A DNA stretch of 13,057 nt from Deltaproteobacteria bacterium. Lineage in GTDB: Bacteria > Desulfobacterota > Desulfuromonadia > Desulfuromonadales > BM103. The translations under genes were made by a program, and so were the position numbers. The stretch spans positions 1 to 13,057 of the forward strand of contig JAGXHL010000009.1 of NCBI GenBank assembly GCA_024636215.1, given 5' to 3'. This document shows positions 1-6,899 of the stretch, one piece after another. Below the pieces are notes generated by a model that was not told where the DNA came from, did not search any database, and saw nothing but the letters and a program-made list of their open reading frames with translations. The stretch's first letter is position 1; each line of letters opens with the position of its first letter.

Positions 1-77
1 AGGAGCTGTTTGGACACACCCATGGTTATTGGAAACAAACGAGAGCCGGTCCCACCTGCAAGAACAATTCCCTTCAT
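1..77 (-). CDS. rmlA: Glucose-1-phosphate thymidylyltransferase RmlA (RfbA), N-terminal fragment
   Basis: Only the first 25 codons plus two bases are in the window; the gene continues past the left edge. The translated start reads MKGIVLAGGTGSRLFP and continues to VSKQL, with the G-G-T-G-S-R nucleotide-binding loop (residues 9-14) and the conserved S-K-Q-L that mark sugar-nucleotidyltransferases of the RmlA type. RmlA makes dTDP-glucose from dTTP and glucose-1-phosphate in the cytoplasm, the step before RmlB. It starts 22 bp after the rmlB stop on the same strand, which fits an rml operon. The ribosome site is weak (a GAG about 7 bases before the ATG). Identification is secure from the motif and the neighbour; the rest of the protein cannot be seen. 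Confidence 0.93.
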   Translation of the reverse strand, partial: MKGIVLAGGTGSRLFPITMGVSKQL

Positions 78-99
78 AATCGCTCAACTTTGCTGACTG

Positions 100-1146
100 T
101 CAGTATATATTGCCGGATTTTTCAAGAATTCGATGGCACCAATCAAGATTATCCAGATACCAGCTCACCGTTTTACACATACCGGACTCAAAGGTTTCAT
201 TTGGCTGCCAGTGCAACTCTTCGCTGATTTTCCCGATATCGACTGCATAGCGGCGATCGTGGCCCGGCCGATCGGTTACATGAGAGATCAGTTCCTTGAA
301 AGAAGACAGGCCCGCGGGCTTGTTTGCAACCAAGTCATCAAGGCACCTGCACAAGCAGTGAACTACCTCAAGATTGGTTTTCTCGCTCTGACCACCGATG
401 TTGTAGGTTTCGCCCAATTTGCCATTTTTCAATACTGTGCAGAGCGCCTCGGCATGGTCCTCGACAAAAAGCCAGTCGCGAACCTGGAGGCCATCGCCGT
501 ATACAGGCAAAGGCTTACCATCCAACGCGTTAAGGATCATCAACGGAATCAGCTTTTCCGGAAACTGATAGGGGCCATAATTGTTCGAGCAATTACTGAC
601 AACAACAGGCAGACCATAAGTCCGAAACCAGGCACGAACCAGATGGTCAGAACTGGCTTTGCTGGCCGAGTAGGGAGAACTGGGCGCATATCGTGTGGTT
701 TCAGTAAAAGGCTTATCAGTAGCATCAAGATCCCCGTATACCTCATCCGTGCTGATGTGGTGAAAGCGGAATAGTTTTCGTTTCTGCTCAGGCTGTACCA
801 GCCAATACTGCCGTGCAACCTCAAGCAGCGTGTAGGTACCAACGATGTTGGTTTGAATAAACGCGGCAGGCCCGTCTATCGAACGATCAACATGACTCTC
901 TGCAGCCAGGTGCATCACTGCGTCTGGCTGATGGGCCTCAAAAACTGCCTGCAGGGCGGGCTGGTCACAGATATCGACCTGCTCAAACCAATATCGATCG
1001 CTGGCAGATGCTTTGCCCAGTGACTCCAGGTTGCCAGCGTAGGTCAGTATATCGACATTCACGACCTTGGCACTGGTCTGTGCAATCAGGTACCGGATGA
1101 CTGCCGAGCCAATAAAGCCTGCCCCCCCGGTGACCAGAATTTTCAT
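100..1146 (-). CDS. rmlB: dTDP-glucose 4,6-dehydratase RmlB (RfbB)
   Basis: This 348-residue cytoplasmic enzyme, of normal family length, converts dTDP-glucose to dTDP-4-keto-6-deoxyglucose using bound NAD, the second step toward dTDP-L-rhamnose and other 6-deoxysugars. It is an extended short-chain dehydrogenase. The NAD-binding GGAGFIG loop is at residues 7-13, the S-T-D-E-V-Y-G signature at 132-138 carries the dehydratase Asp134/Glu135 pair, and the catalytic Tyr159-x3-Lys163 is in place. The conserved [14 protein letters not shown] stretch follows. The ATG overlaps the TGA of the upstream glycosyltransferase gene (ATGA, positions 1143-1146), so the two are probably translationally coupled; rmlA follows after 22 bp. 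Without rmlC and rmlD in view, L-rhamnose as end product is likely but not shown. Confidence 0.97.
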   Translation of the reverse strand: MKILVTGGAGFIGSAVIRYLIAQTSAKVVNVDILTYAGNLESLGKASASDRYWFEQVDICDQPALQAVFEAHQPDAVMHLAAESHVDRSIDGPAAFIQTNIVGTYTLLEVARQYWLVQPEQKRKLFRFHHISTDEVYGDLDATDKPFTETTRYAPSSPYSASKASSDHLVRAWFRTYGLPVVVSNCSNNYGPYQFPEKLIPLMILNALDGKPLPVYGDGLQVRDWLFVEDHAEALCTVLKNGKLGETYNIGGQSEKTNLEVVHCLCRCLDDLVANKPAGLSSFKELISHVTDRPGHDRRYAVDIGKISEELHWQPNETFESGMCKTVSWYLDNLDWCHRILEKSGNIY

Positions 1147-2153
1147 ACCACACCCCTATCAGACGCAAACACAACTGTCTCCACACCGGCGTGATCCAGT
1201 ACTTGCCAAAGTTCTTCGGGGTGGTAAACGGCATCAGAAACACCCTCGTCACTAATACGGTATACGGAAAGTTCCGGGAACAATGTTTTCAGGGTAAACA
1301 GTGCGGTGGACGTAAAACCATAAAAGGCTTCGAGCCGGTCATCGGCCAATGCCATTGCAATTTCGATGGGCAGGGAATTTGATTGGATGCTCACAGGAAT
1401 GCCTTCGAAATAGGGCGACAACAACTCCACTCTCTGTTTTCTGTGCATAAAATAAATAAGTTCTGAGCCAGGATGACGATCCTGCAAGTGCAGAAGATGC
1501 GCCCTAAGGCGAGTCAGAAGCGCCTGTTTTCCATGGTTCTGCCCCAGATAGCCGACCCCCTTGCCTACTGAGCGGCCAGCTTTATTCTGGTTCAGGCCAA
1601 ACAGGTCACGGAACACCGGAAAGCGATGCTGCACGATTTCGACAGAGTCGAGCGGTGGCAGCGGGAAACAGGTAAAGAAGGTCATGTCTTCCTGTCCAAG
1701 TGGTGCCAGGTGGATACCCAACATGGCCAACAGCCGACATCTTTGACCGGACAGTTTTGACACGGCCGTCCCTCTCTTAGCCGCATCATAATACAGAACC
1801 GTAGCGCCCAGCCCGTCGTCGAGAAAAAGGGTTTGGGACGGCACGAGACCACGAAAAAAAACCTCGTGCATCCAGCTTCCTTTATTTCCGACAAAAAGCC
1901 GATTGAGGTGCTCGCTTTTCAACCTGCGAAAAAGCAACCAGAGCCTGACGTAGAATAGTTGCTTTGGTAACCATACAATCTTTCCAGGCCAGTCGAGTTT
2001 CGATAGCAGAAAGGCCATCTGTTGTTCCGTCGTCTTGTTATCAGGACGAACAATTATCAGCAGGGAATATTCGACAGAATAGTATGACCGCGCCTCGGCG
2101 CAGCTTATTAGCTGAAACGGGGTGCTGGCCAAAAATACATCAGGATTGGTCAT
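1143..2153 (-). CDS. Sialyl/polysialyltransferase-like glycosyltransferase (GT52 or alpha-2,8-polysialyltransferase type)
   Basis: A 336-residue protein with the layout of bacterial sialyltransferase-fold enzymes (GT52 and the alpha-2,8-polysialyltransferase family). The N-terminal strand reads FLASTPFQL (residues 7-15), typical of these families. An F-L-D-D-G-L-G-A motif at 110-117 matches their acidic D/E-D/E-G motif that carries the catalytic acid. A third block, G-F-T-S-T-A-L at 279-285, resembles the C-terminal Ser/Thr motif that binds the CMP phosphate. The usual His-Pro motif seems replaced by Y-F-M-H-R-K at 234-239. If the assignment holds, the donor would be a CMP-activated nonulosonic or ulosonic acid, which is notable given the CMP-sugar genes at 6162. 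Its ATG lies 56 bp after the preceding gene, a gap in which I see nothing else, and its TGA overlaps the rmlB start. The exact family and acceptor are unknown. Confidence 0.62.
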   Translation of the reverse strand: MTNPDVFLASTPFQLISCAEARSYYSVEYSLLIIVRPDNKTTEQQMAFLLSKLDWPGKIVWLPKQLFYVRLWLLFRRLKSEHLNRLFVGNKGSWMHEVFFRGLVPSQTLFLDDGLGATVLYYDAAKRGTAVSKLSGQRCRLLAMLGIHLAPLGQEDMTFFTCFPLPPLDSVEIVQHRFPVFRDLFGLNQNKAGRSVGKGVGYLGQNHGKQALLTRLRAHLLHLQDRHPGSELIYFMHRKQRVELLSPYFEGIPVSIQSNSLPIEIAMALADDRLEAFYGFTSTALFTLKTLFPELSVYRISDEGVSDAVYHPEELWQVLDHAGVETVVFASDRGVV

Positions 2154-2209
2154 GAATAATCACTTGCAGCCGGACTGGTCTCCGTTATCGACATTGAAAG
2201 CATCATTGG

Positions 2210-3277
2210 CTAATAAGTCGTTTTAGCCAACTCCTTGCGAAGACGACGCCTGACCTTCAGTTTTCTCAGCAGGTTCAGCGGCTTGGATTTCAAAGTTTGC
2301 TTTTTTACCATCAAAAACTGGTCAACCGCATCCAGAACCCTCTCACTTGAGCGCCCATCGAAAAACACATGAAGATCACGACACAGGTGTTTTTGTGCTT
2401 CGAGAAGCCCTTGGGGGCGATGGACGGCCTGCATCAGCCCATCCTCCAGTTGCTCAACTGTCTGAATATCAATGAGATACGGGCCCGGCATTTTTGTGCG
2501 GAAGGTAACCACAGGTCTCTGGAGGAACATGAATTCAAACATAATCGACGAGGTATCACACAGCATAAGATCAGCTTCAGACAAAAGCGGCATCAAATCC
2601 TCATCACTTTCAACAAACCTCAGGTTGGCGCCCTGCATTGACCGATACCGTTCGACGGTGCTTTCGTCCATTTTCGGGTGAAGCGTCACGATAAACTGCC
2701 ATTTCCCGCTCTGCGAAAGCTCCTCAATTTTATCCGCCAGTTGAGGTGCACAGGTGACTGAACGGCTGAATGTTGAGGCGAAAAACACCGTTGGTGGTTC
2801 ACTCTCTCCGCGGATGCGTTCGCCGCAAGTCACCTCTCTGAGCAATGGATCGAGTTTGGGCCAGCCGGTTTTGGCCACGGCAAAATGCCCTAACTCTTGC
2901 GCCAGGGCCTGAAACTTTTCGGTATCCTTTTCGGCATGGGTACAGTAAAGATCAAACCAGCCCCGAATTCGGTAATGGTCGCTTTCGTCCTCGCTTTTAT
3001 GGCCCCGTTTATTTCTCGCCATACCATGGAAGACCTCTACTTTTATTCCCGGAAAAAAGTAGGGCACCCAATCACCTGGCACAAACGTCGCCTCAGCTCC
3101 GTAGGCTTCAACCTCTTTTACTGTCTTCAGTCTCTTCTCATCCGGCTTCAGGGAAGCCGCTGAGCACCCGGCCACAAACCAGGCAACCTCGTCGCCCCGG
3201 CGCCGGATTTCGGTCTGCAGCGGACGCAGTATTGAATAAGAGTAAGGTTGATTAACAAAAAAGAGGTAGCGCCGCAT
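2210..3277 (-). CDS. CDP-glycerol glycerophosphotransferase family protein (TagB/TagF-like)
   Basis: A 355-residue protein resembling the catalytic half of TagB/TagF enzymes, which move glycerol-phosphate (or a similar polyol phosphate) from a CDP donor to a glycan at the cytoplasmic membrane. Visible marks are H-G-M-A-R-N-K at 84-90 (the conserved first His), T-G-W-P-K-L-D at 137-143, the L-H-P-K motif at 199-202 (second conserved His), and C-D-T-S-S at 240-244 followed by Glu248, the usual nucleotide-binding block. The last 35 residues are very basic (repeated K/R), suiting peripheral membrane attachment. It begins immediately after the stop of the upstream GT4 gene (TGAATG, no spacer). Such proteins occur in Gram-negative LPS and capsule loci, where the transferred group is often undetermined. 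No CDP-glycerol synthase gene is in this window. Confidence 0.78.
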   Translation of the reverse strand: MRRYLFFVNQPYSYSILRPLQTEIRRRGDEVAWFVAGCSAASLKPDEKRLKTVKEVEAYGAEATFVPGDWVPYFFPGIKVEVFHGMARNKRGHKSEDESDHYRIRGWFDLYCTHAEKDTEKFQALAQELGHFAVAKTGWPKLDPLLREVTCGERIRGESEPPTVFFASTFSRSVTCAPQLADKIEELSQSGKWQFIVTLHPKMDESTVERYRSMQGANLRFVESDEDLMPLLSEADLMLCDTSSIMFEFMFLQRPVVTFRTKMPGPYLIDIQTVEQLEDGLMQAVHRPQGLLEAQKHLCRDLHVFFDGRSSERVLDAVDQFLMVKKQTLKSKPLNLLRKLKVRRRLRKELAKTTY

Positions 3278-4396
3278 TCAATTCTGACCCGTTAACTCGC
3301 AATAGATTTTACCCATCTGCTCCACCGTCTGGGAGGTATGGAAATGCGTCGCTATCCGCCGGCGTGCAAGCTGCCCCATCTGCTTCAGGCGTTCCCGATC
3401 CCGGTAAAGCTCGAGAAGTGCAGCACTGAGCGACTGCGCATCATTGGGCGGCACCACAAGCCCGCTTACACCCTGCTCAACAAGTTCGGGCATGCCTCCC
3501 ACGTCTGTTACGACTGGCGCCACACCGTAGGACATGGCCTCAATGACAGCGCGGGGCAGGCCCTCACGCTCCTTGGAGGGTAACACGAACACATCACTGG
3601 CCGATGCCAGAGCGGGGGCATCCTTCCTGAACCCGGTGAAGTGTACCCGTTCGGGGTGAGGCAGCGCCTGAACCTGTTGCCGGAGAGGCTCGTTACGGTC
3701 CAGATCACCTACCAACAACAGGTGAATAACAACATCCGAAGGCAGGCGTGCCAGCGAATCAACAAGCACGTCGAAGCCTTTTCTTGGCACATCCCTTCCG
3801 GTACAGCAGACAGTGAATGCGCCCTCCGGAATGCCAAACTCTTGAAGATCCGCAGGTGTATCTTGATACCACTCCAGATCATGGCCCTTATAAACCGTTA
3901 TCAGTTTCGAGGGCGGCAAATGCAACCAAAGGAAATGCAGGCCAGCAAGATAGTCTCGAATGGCATCCGCCACGCAGACAATACGATCCACCCGCGGGTG
4001 AAGGAAGGTAATCCAGGATTCCGGATTGAGGAAGCTGATGTTGCCAATAACGCCCCGATAAGCAACAACTTTTATCGACATTCCCCGGCTTGCCCGCAAT
4101 GCGCAGGCAAGAGCGCGGGGGTTGAAGGCATGCACAACATCATACTCGCCAGTCTCAAGCACCTTGCGAATAGCCGCTGTACCCTCTTTGTCAAAACGAT
4201 TCCGCAAAGCAATTGGGCCAACAATCAGACCGGCGTTGTTCAATCTCTCAAAGTTCGCGCCATCCGGATTCGCCATAACGCCTATGGGAAACCCCTCCTC
4301 TCTGAGGCCGATAAACAGCTCGCTTTCTGGCCGATCACATTTATCGGTTAAACAAAGAATTCCAGGGAGTTTTTCTGGGGACTGTGTTTCGATCAA
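3278..4396 (-). CDS. Glycosyltransferase family 4 (GT-B fold), TTG start
   Basis: A 372-residue retaining GT-B glycosyltransferase, the first gene of the leftward operon. The C-terminal half is a clear GT4 domain: R201/K206-G207 bind the donor phosphates, V-H-F-T-G-F-R at 251-257, and the E-x7-E signature is Glu278/Glu286 in E-G-L-P-R-A-V-I-E-A. The N-terminal half has the usual acceptor-domain D-V-V-H-A-F-N at 86-92. The start is TTG at 4394-4396: a good AGAAGGA ribosome site sits 7 bases upstream, the frame is closed by TAG just beyond at 4409-4411, and there is no ATG before codon 41. It probably adds one sugar to a lipid-linked or LPS glycan on the cytoplasmic side of the inner membrane. 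Donor and acceptor cannot be told from sequence. Confidence 0.9.
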   Translation of the reverse strand: MIETQSPEKLPGILCLTDKCDRPESELFIGLREEGFPIGVMANPDGANFERLNNAGLIVGPIALRNRFDKEGTAAIRKVLETGEYDVVHAFNPRALACALRASRGMSIKVVAYRGVIGNISFLNPESWITFLHPRVDRIVCVADAIRDYLAGLHFLWLHLPPSKLITVYKGHDLEWYQDTPADLQEFGIPEGAFTVCCTGRDVPRKGFDVLVDSLARLPSDVVIHLLLVGDLDRNEPLRQQVQALPHPERVHFTGFRKDAPALASASDVFVLPSKEREGLPRAVIEAMSYGVAPVVTDVGGMPELVEQGVSGLVVPPNDAQSLSAALLELYRDRERLKQMGQLARRRIATHFHTSQTVEQMGKIYCELTGQN

Positions 4397-4403
4397 ACCC
4401 GAT

Positions 4404-4410
4404 TCCTTCT
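4404..4410 (-). promoter_or_regulatory. Ribosome binding site deciding a TTG start
   Basis: On the minus strand this is AGAAGGA, a near-consensus Shine-Dalgarno sequence seven bases before the TTG at 4394-4396. It supports a TTG initiation codon for the GT4 glycosyltransferase, since no ATG or GTG lies between it and the in-frame stop at 4409-4411. Confidence 0.75.
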
Positions 4411-4478
4411 ACTCTTTTCGTGACGCCGCATTGCACTGCTGATACGACATAGTATCCTTTGATGGCACAGTCTACTGC

Positions 4479-4527
4479 CTGACAAAAAGAAAGTCGCGGG
4501 GACAACAGCTCATGAGATATTTGTCAG
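4479..4527. repeat. 8-bp inverted repeat in the divergent promoter region
   Basis: CTGACAAA at 4479-4486 is the exact reverse complement of TTTGTCAG at 4520-4527. The arms are 33 bases apart, and a short palindrome CTCATGAG (4509-4516) sits between them. Spacing of about four helical turns between arm centres could suit a looping or paired operator upstream of the aldolase gene. An 8-bp match in a gap this size can arise by chance, so a regulatory role is only a suggestion. Confidence 0.3.
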
Positions 4528-4555
4528 CCATAAACCTATTGCCCGGAAATAATAA

Positions 4556-6154
4556 ATGGTTCTGCTCGACTGCACTTTAAGAGACGGTGGTTATTACAAT
4601 GCCTGGGACTTTGATACGACCCTGGTTCAGGCGTATCTGGATGCCATGCAGGCAGCAAGAGTCAATGTCGTTGAGCTGGGCTTTCGCTCTCTGAAAAACA
4701 AAGGCTTCAAAGGCGCTTTTGCCTACAGTACTGACGAGTTCCTCTGCTCGCTGAAAATCCCGTCAAACCTGGACATCGGCGTCATGATTAATGCCAGTGA
4801 ACTGGTATCACCCGGCCTGTCCCTGGATAATTTGTCGGCACTCTTCCCTCGCAATGCCGACGACTCACCGGTTAGCCTGGTGAGAATCGCCTGCCATGCT
4901 CATGAATTTGAGCAGGCCCTGCCTGCATCGCAATGGCTACAGAAGAAAGGCTACCGGGTCGGTTTCAACCTCATGCAGGTTGCTGATAAAACCCACGATG
5001 AAATCAAACAACTGGTGCAGCTGGCCAGTGACTTTCCTATCGATGTACTCTACGTTGCCGACAGTCTTGGGAGCATGAGCCCTGCCGATACACGGGCATT
5101 AATCCATTCGATCAGAGACGGATGGCAGGGTGCCATAGGCATTCACACTCACGATAACCAGGGCCTTGCGCTGCAAAACTCGCTCGCTGCGGCAGAGGCA
5201 GGTGCAACCTGGATTGACGCAACAGTAACCGGAATGGGCCGAGGTCCGGGCAATGCCAAAATTGAAGAACTGCTCATTGCCTTAGAGGAAAGCCTGCCCC
5301 AAAAACCGAACCTGATATCGCTTCTGGCACTGATTCGCAATCACTTCCAGCCGATGAAAGAGCGCTATAGCTGGGGCACGAACCCCTATTACTACCTGGC
5401 CGGGAAATACGGCATCCACCCCACATACATCCAGTCTATGCTGACAGACTCAAGGTACATAGAAGAAGACCTGCTTGCGGTGATCGACCACCTGCGAGTC
5501 GAAGGGGGTAAAAAATTCAGCCTCGACACTCTCGATGCCGCCCGTCATTTTTATAAAAGAGAAACGATGGGATCCTGGAATCCCGCCGAGCTTTTCGAAG
5601 GCAAAACCGTTCTTTTGCTGGGATCCGGGCCCAGTGTGCATCAACACAGCAAAGCGCTTGAGAGTTACATTAAACGGCACCGCCCCATTGTCGCCGCACT
5701 GAACACACAACAAGACATTTCGGCAGAGCTGATTGATGTCAGGATTGCATGCCACCCTGTGCGCCTCCTCGCGGACTGCGACGAGCATACCCGCCTGCCG
5801 CAGCCACTGGTCACCCCTGCGTCAATGTTACCGACCGAGGTAAAGCGGGCCCTGGGCAATAAATCTCTGCTCGACTATGGCCTCTGTGTCGAGCCCGACA
5901 CCTTTCAGTTTTCCGCAGAAAGCTGCACCGCCCCTTCGTCTCTGGTTGCTGCCTATGCGCTGGCGTTGCTTGCCAGCGGCGGTGCAGTACAGATTCTTAT
6001 GGCCGGGTTTGATGGTTATGGCTCAGACGACCCGCGATCTGTCGAGATGAATCAGATCATCAATACTTACTACAACGCAGGGGGTGCAACACCATTGCTT
6101 GCGGTTACGCCGACACGCTATCGCCTCCCGGTTCAATCCATCTACTCACTCTGA
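4556..6154 (+). CDS. DRE-TIM (HMGL-like) aldolase domain fused to a Rossmann-like GSGPS domain
   Basis: A 532-residue two-domain protein. Residues 1 to about 340 are a DRE-TIM metallolyase barrel of the 4-hydroxy-2-oxoacid aldolase-like group: L-L-D-C-T-L-R-D-G-G at 3-12 gives the metal/catalytic Asp5, Arg9 and Asp10; V-E-L-G-F-R follows at 39-44; H197-T-H199 are the other metal ligands; and the glycine-rich G-M-G-R-G-P-G-N is at 226-233. Related enzymes add pyruvate to, or release it from, aldehydes. The catalytic His of characterised hydroxy-oxovalerate aldolases (LRDGxH) appears to be Tyr13. Residues about 345-532 form a second domain with a G-S-G-P-S loop (356-360) and M-A-G-F-D-G-Y-G (482-489), reminiscent of MptE-like/DUF115 or GT42 sialyltransferase folds. 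It heads a cassette with a KdsB homologue 7 bp downstream. I infer synthesis of a 3-deoxy-2-ulosonic acid; the substrate is unknown. Confidence 0.82.
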   Translation: MVLLDCTLRDGGYYNAWDFDTTLVQAYLDAMQAARVNVVELGFRSLKNKGFKGAFAYSTDEFLCSLKIPSNLDIGVMINASELVSPGLSLDNLSALFPRNADDSPVSLVRIACHAHEFEQALPASQWLQKKGYRVGFNLMQVADKTHDEIKQLVQLASDFPIDVLYVADSLGSMSPADTRALIHSIRDGWQGAIGIHTHDNQGLALQNSLAAAEAGATWIDATVTGMGRGPGNAKIEELLIALEESLPQKPNLISLLALIRNHFQPMKERYSWGTNPYYYLAGKYGIHPTYIQSMLTDSRYIEEDLLAVIDHLRVEGGKKFSLDTLDAARHFYKRETMGSWNPAELFEGKTVLLLGSGPSVHQHSKALESYIKRHRPIVAALNTQQDISAELIDVRIACHPVRLLADCDEHTRLPQPLVTPASMLPTEVKRALGNKSLLDYGLCVEPDTFQFSAESCTAPSSLVAAYALALLASGGAVQILMAGFDGYGSDDPRSVEMNQIINTYYNAGGATPLLAVTPTRYRLPVQSIYSL

Positions 6155-6161
6155 GACCCCT

Positions 6162-6899
6162 ATGAGAAGCGTCGTACTGATTCCTGCTCGCTATGCGTCA
6201 TCACGATACCCAGGCAAACCGCTCGTCAACCTGATAGACAAGCCGATGATCATCTGGGTTGCGGAGCTCTCAGCTCAAGCGGTCGGTATTGAGCATGTAT
6301 ACGTGGCCACGGATGACACCCGCATTGCGGAGGTCGTGAAATCGGCCGGTTTTCAGACAGTGATGACCAGTTCGGAAGCGCTGACAGGTACCGATCGGCT
6401 TGCCGAAGCTGCGGAACAGATCGACGCGGACATCTTTATCAATGTCCAGGGAGATGAGCCACTGGTCAAGCCGGAAGATATTCTGAAAATCCGGGACGCA
6501 AAGCTGGCCGACATGGGCTCGGTTATCAACGGGTTTAGCTGGATCTCCGAGCAGGAAGATGTTCACAGCGTTAATATCCCAAAGGTCATTACCACCGAGA
6601 ACAATCAGCTCATTTACATGTCCAGGCTGGCGTTGCCCGGCTTTAAAGACGCAAAGAATGCGCCTGATGCCTACAAAAAGCAGGTGTGCATTTACGGCTT
6701 CAGTAAACAGCAGCTGGCAGTTTTTAAAAGCTTTGGGCGGAAAAGCCTGCTGGAGAAGTCCGAGGACATCGAAATTCTGCGCTTCCTGGAGCTTGGAGTG
6801 CCAATAAAGATGATAGAGACTCGCCCGGGCAGTCTGGCCGTTGATGTTCCTGAAGACGTGCCTGGTGTTGAGGCGGCACTAAGGAAACGATCCGCGTGA
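6162..6899 (+). CDS. kdsB: KdsB-like CMP-3-deoxy-ulosonate cytidylyltransferase, divergent
   Basis: A 245-residue homologue of CMP-Kdo synthetase (E. coli KdsB, 248 residues), a cytoplasmic enzyme that joins CTP and a 3-deoxy-2-ulosonic acid. The CTP-binding I-P-A-R-Y-A-S-S-R opening (7-15), Lys19, N-V-Q-G-D-E-P at 94-100 with the Mg-binding Asp98, and V-D-V-P-E-D at 227-232 with the second metal Asp228 are all present. The sugar-facing part differs: where KdsB has SRATIPW this has SRLALPG (164-170 region), the His of HLGIYGY is replaced (Q-V-C-I-Y-G-F, 184-190), and the E-Q-L-R segment reads E-I-L-R. The ATG at 6162 is chosen over an in-frame GTG at 6084 because the family N-terminus starts here, 7 bp after the aldolase stop. 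It may be an accessory paralogue for a Kdo-related sugar. Confidence 0.88.
   Translation: MRSVVLIPARYASSRYPGKPLVNLIDKPMIIWVAELSAQAVGIEHVYVATDDTRIAEVVKSAGFQTVMTSSEALTGTDRLAEAAEQIDADIFINVQGDEPLVKPEDILKIRDAKLADMGSVINGFSWISEQEDVHSVNIPKVITTENNQLIYMSRLALPGFKDAKNAPDAYKKQVCIYGFSKQQLAVFKSFGRKSLLEKSEDIEILRFLELGVPIKMIETRPGSLAVDVPEDVPGVEAALRKRSA

Larger units (their letters stand above)
4397..4555. promoter_or_regulatory. Divergent intergenic region between two glycan operons
   Basis: This 159-bp gap separates the leftward GT4 operon from the rightward aldolase-KdsB-HAD cassette, so it should hold promoters for both. I could not place a convincing -35/-10 pair with 16-18 bp spacing on either strand. The visible structure is an 8-bp inverted repeat listed separately. 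A GGAAA ribosome site (4545-4549) lies 6 to 8 bases before the ATG at 4556. No coding sequence, JUMPstart-like element or RNA gene was recognised. Confidence 0.6.

Noticed and set aside
133..774. Open frame of 213 codons on the plus strand
   Set aside because: It lies wholly antisense to rmlB, whose motifs and length are unmistakable; the translation resembles no family.
3641..4351. Open frame of 236 codons on the plus strand
   Set aside because: It is antisense to the GT4 gene, which carries clear catalytic motifs, and it has no ribosome site or recognisable domain.
6084..6161. Upstream GTG start giving the KdsB homologue 26 extra residues
   Set aside because: The extension overlaps the end of the aldolase gene and does not match the family N-terminus, which begins at the ATG at 6162.
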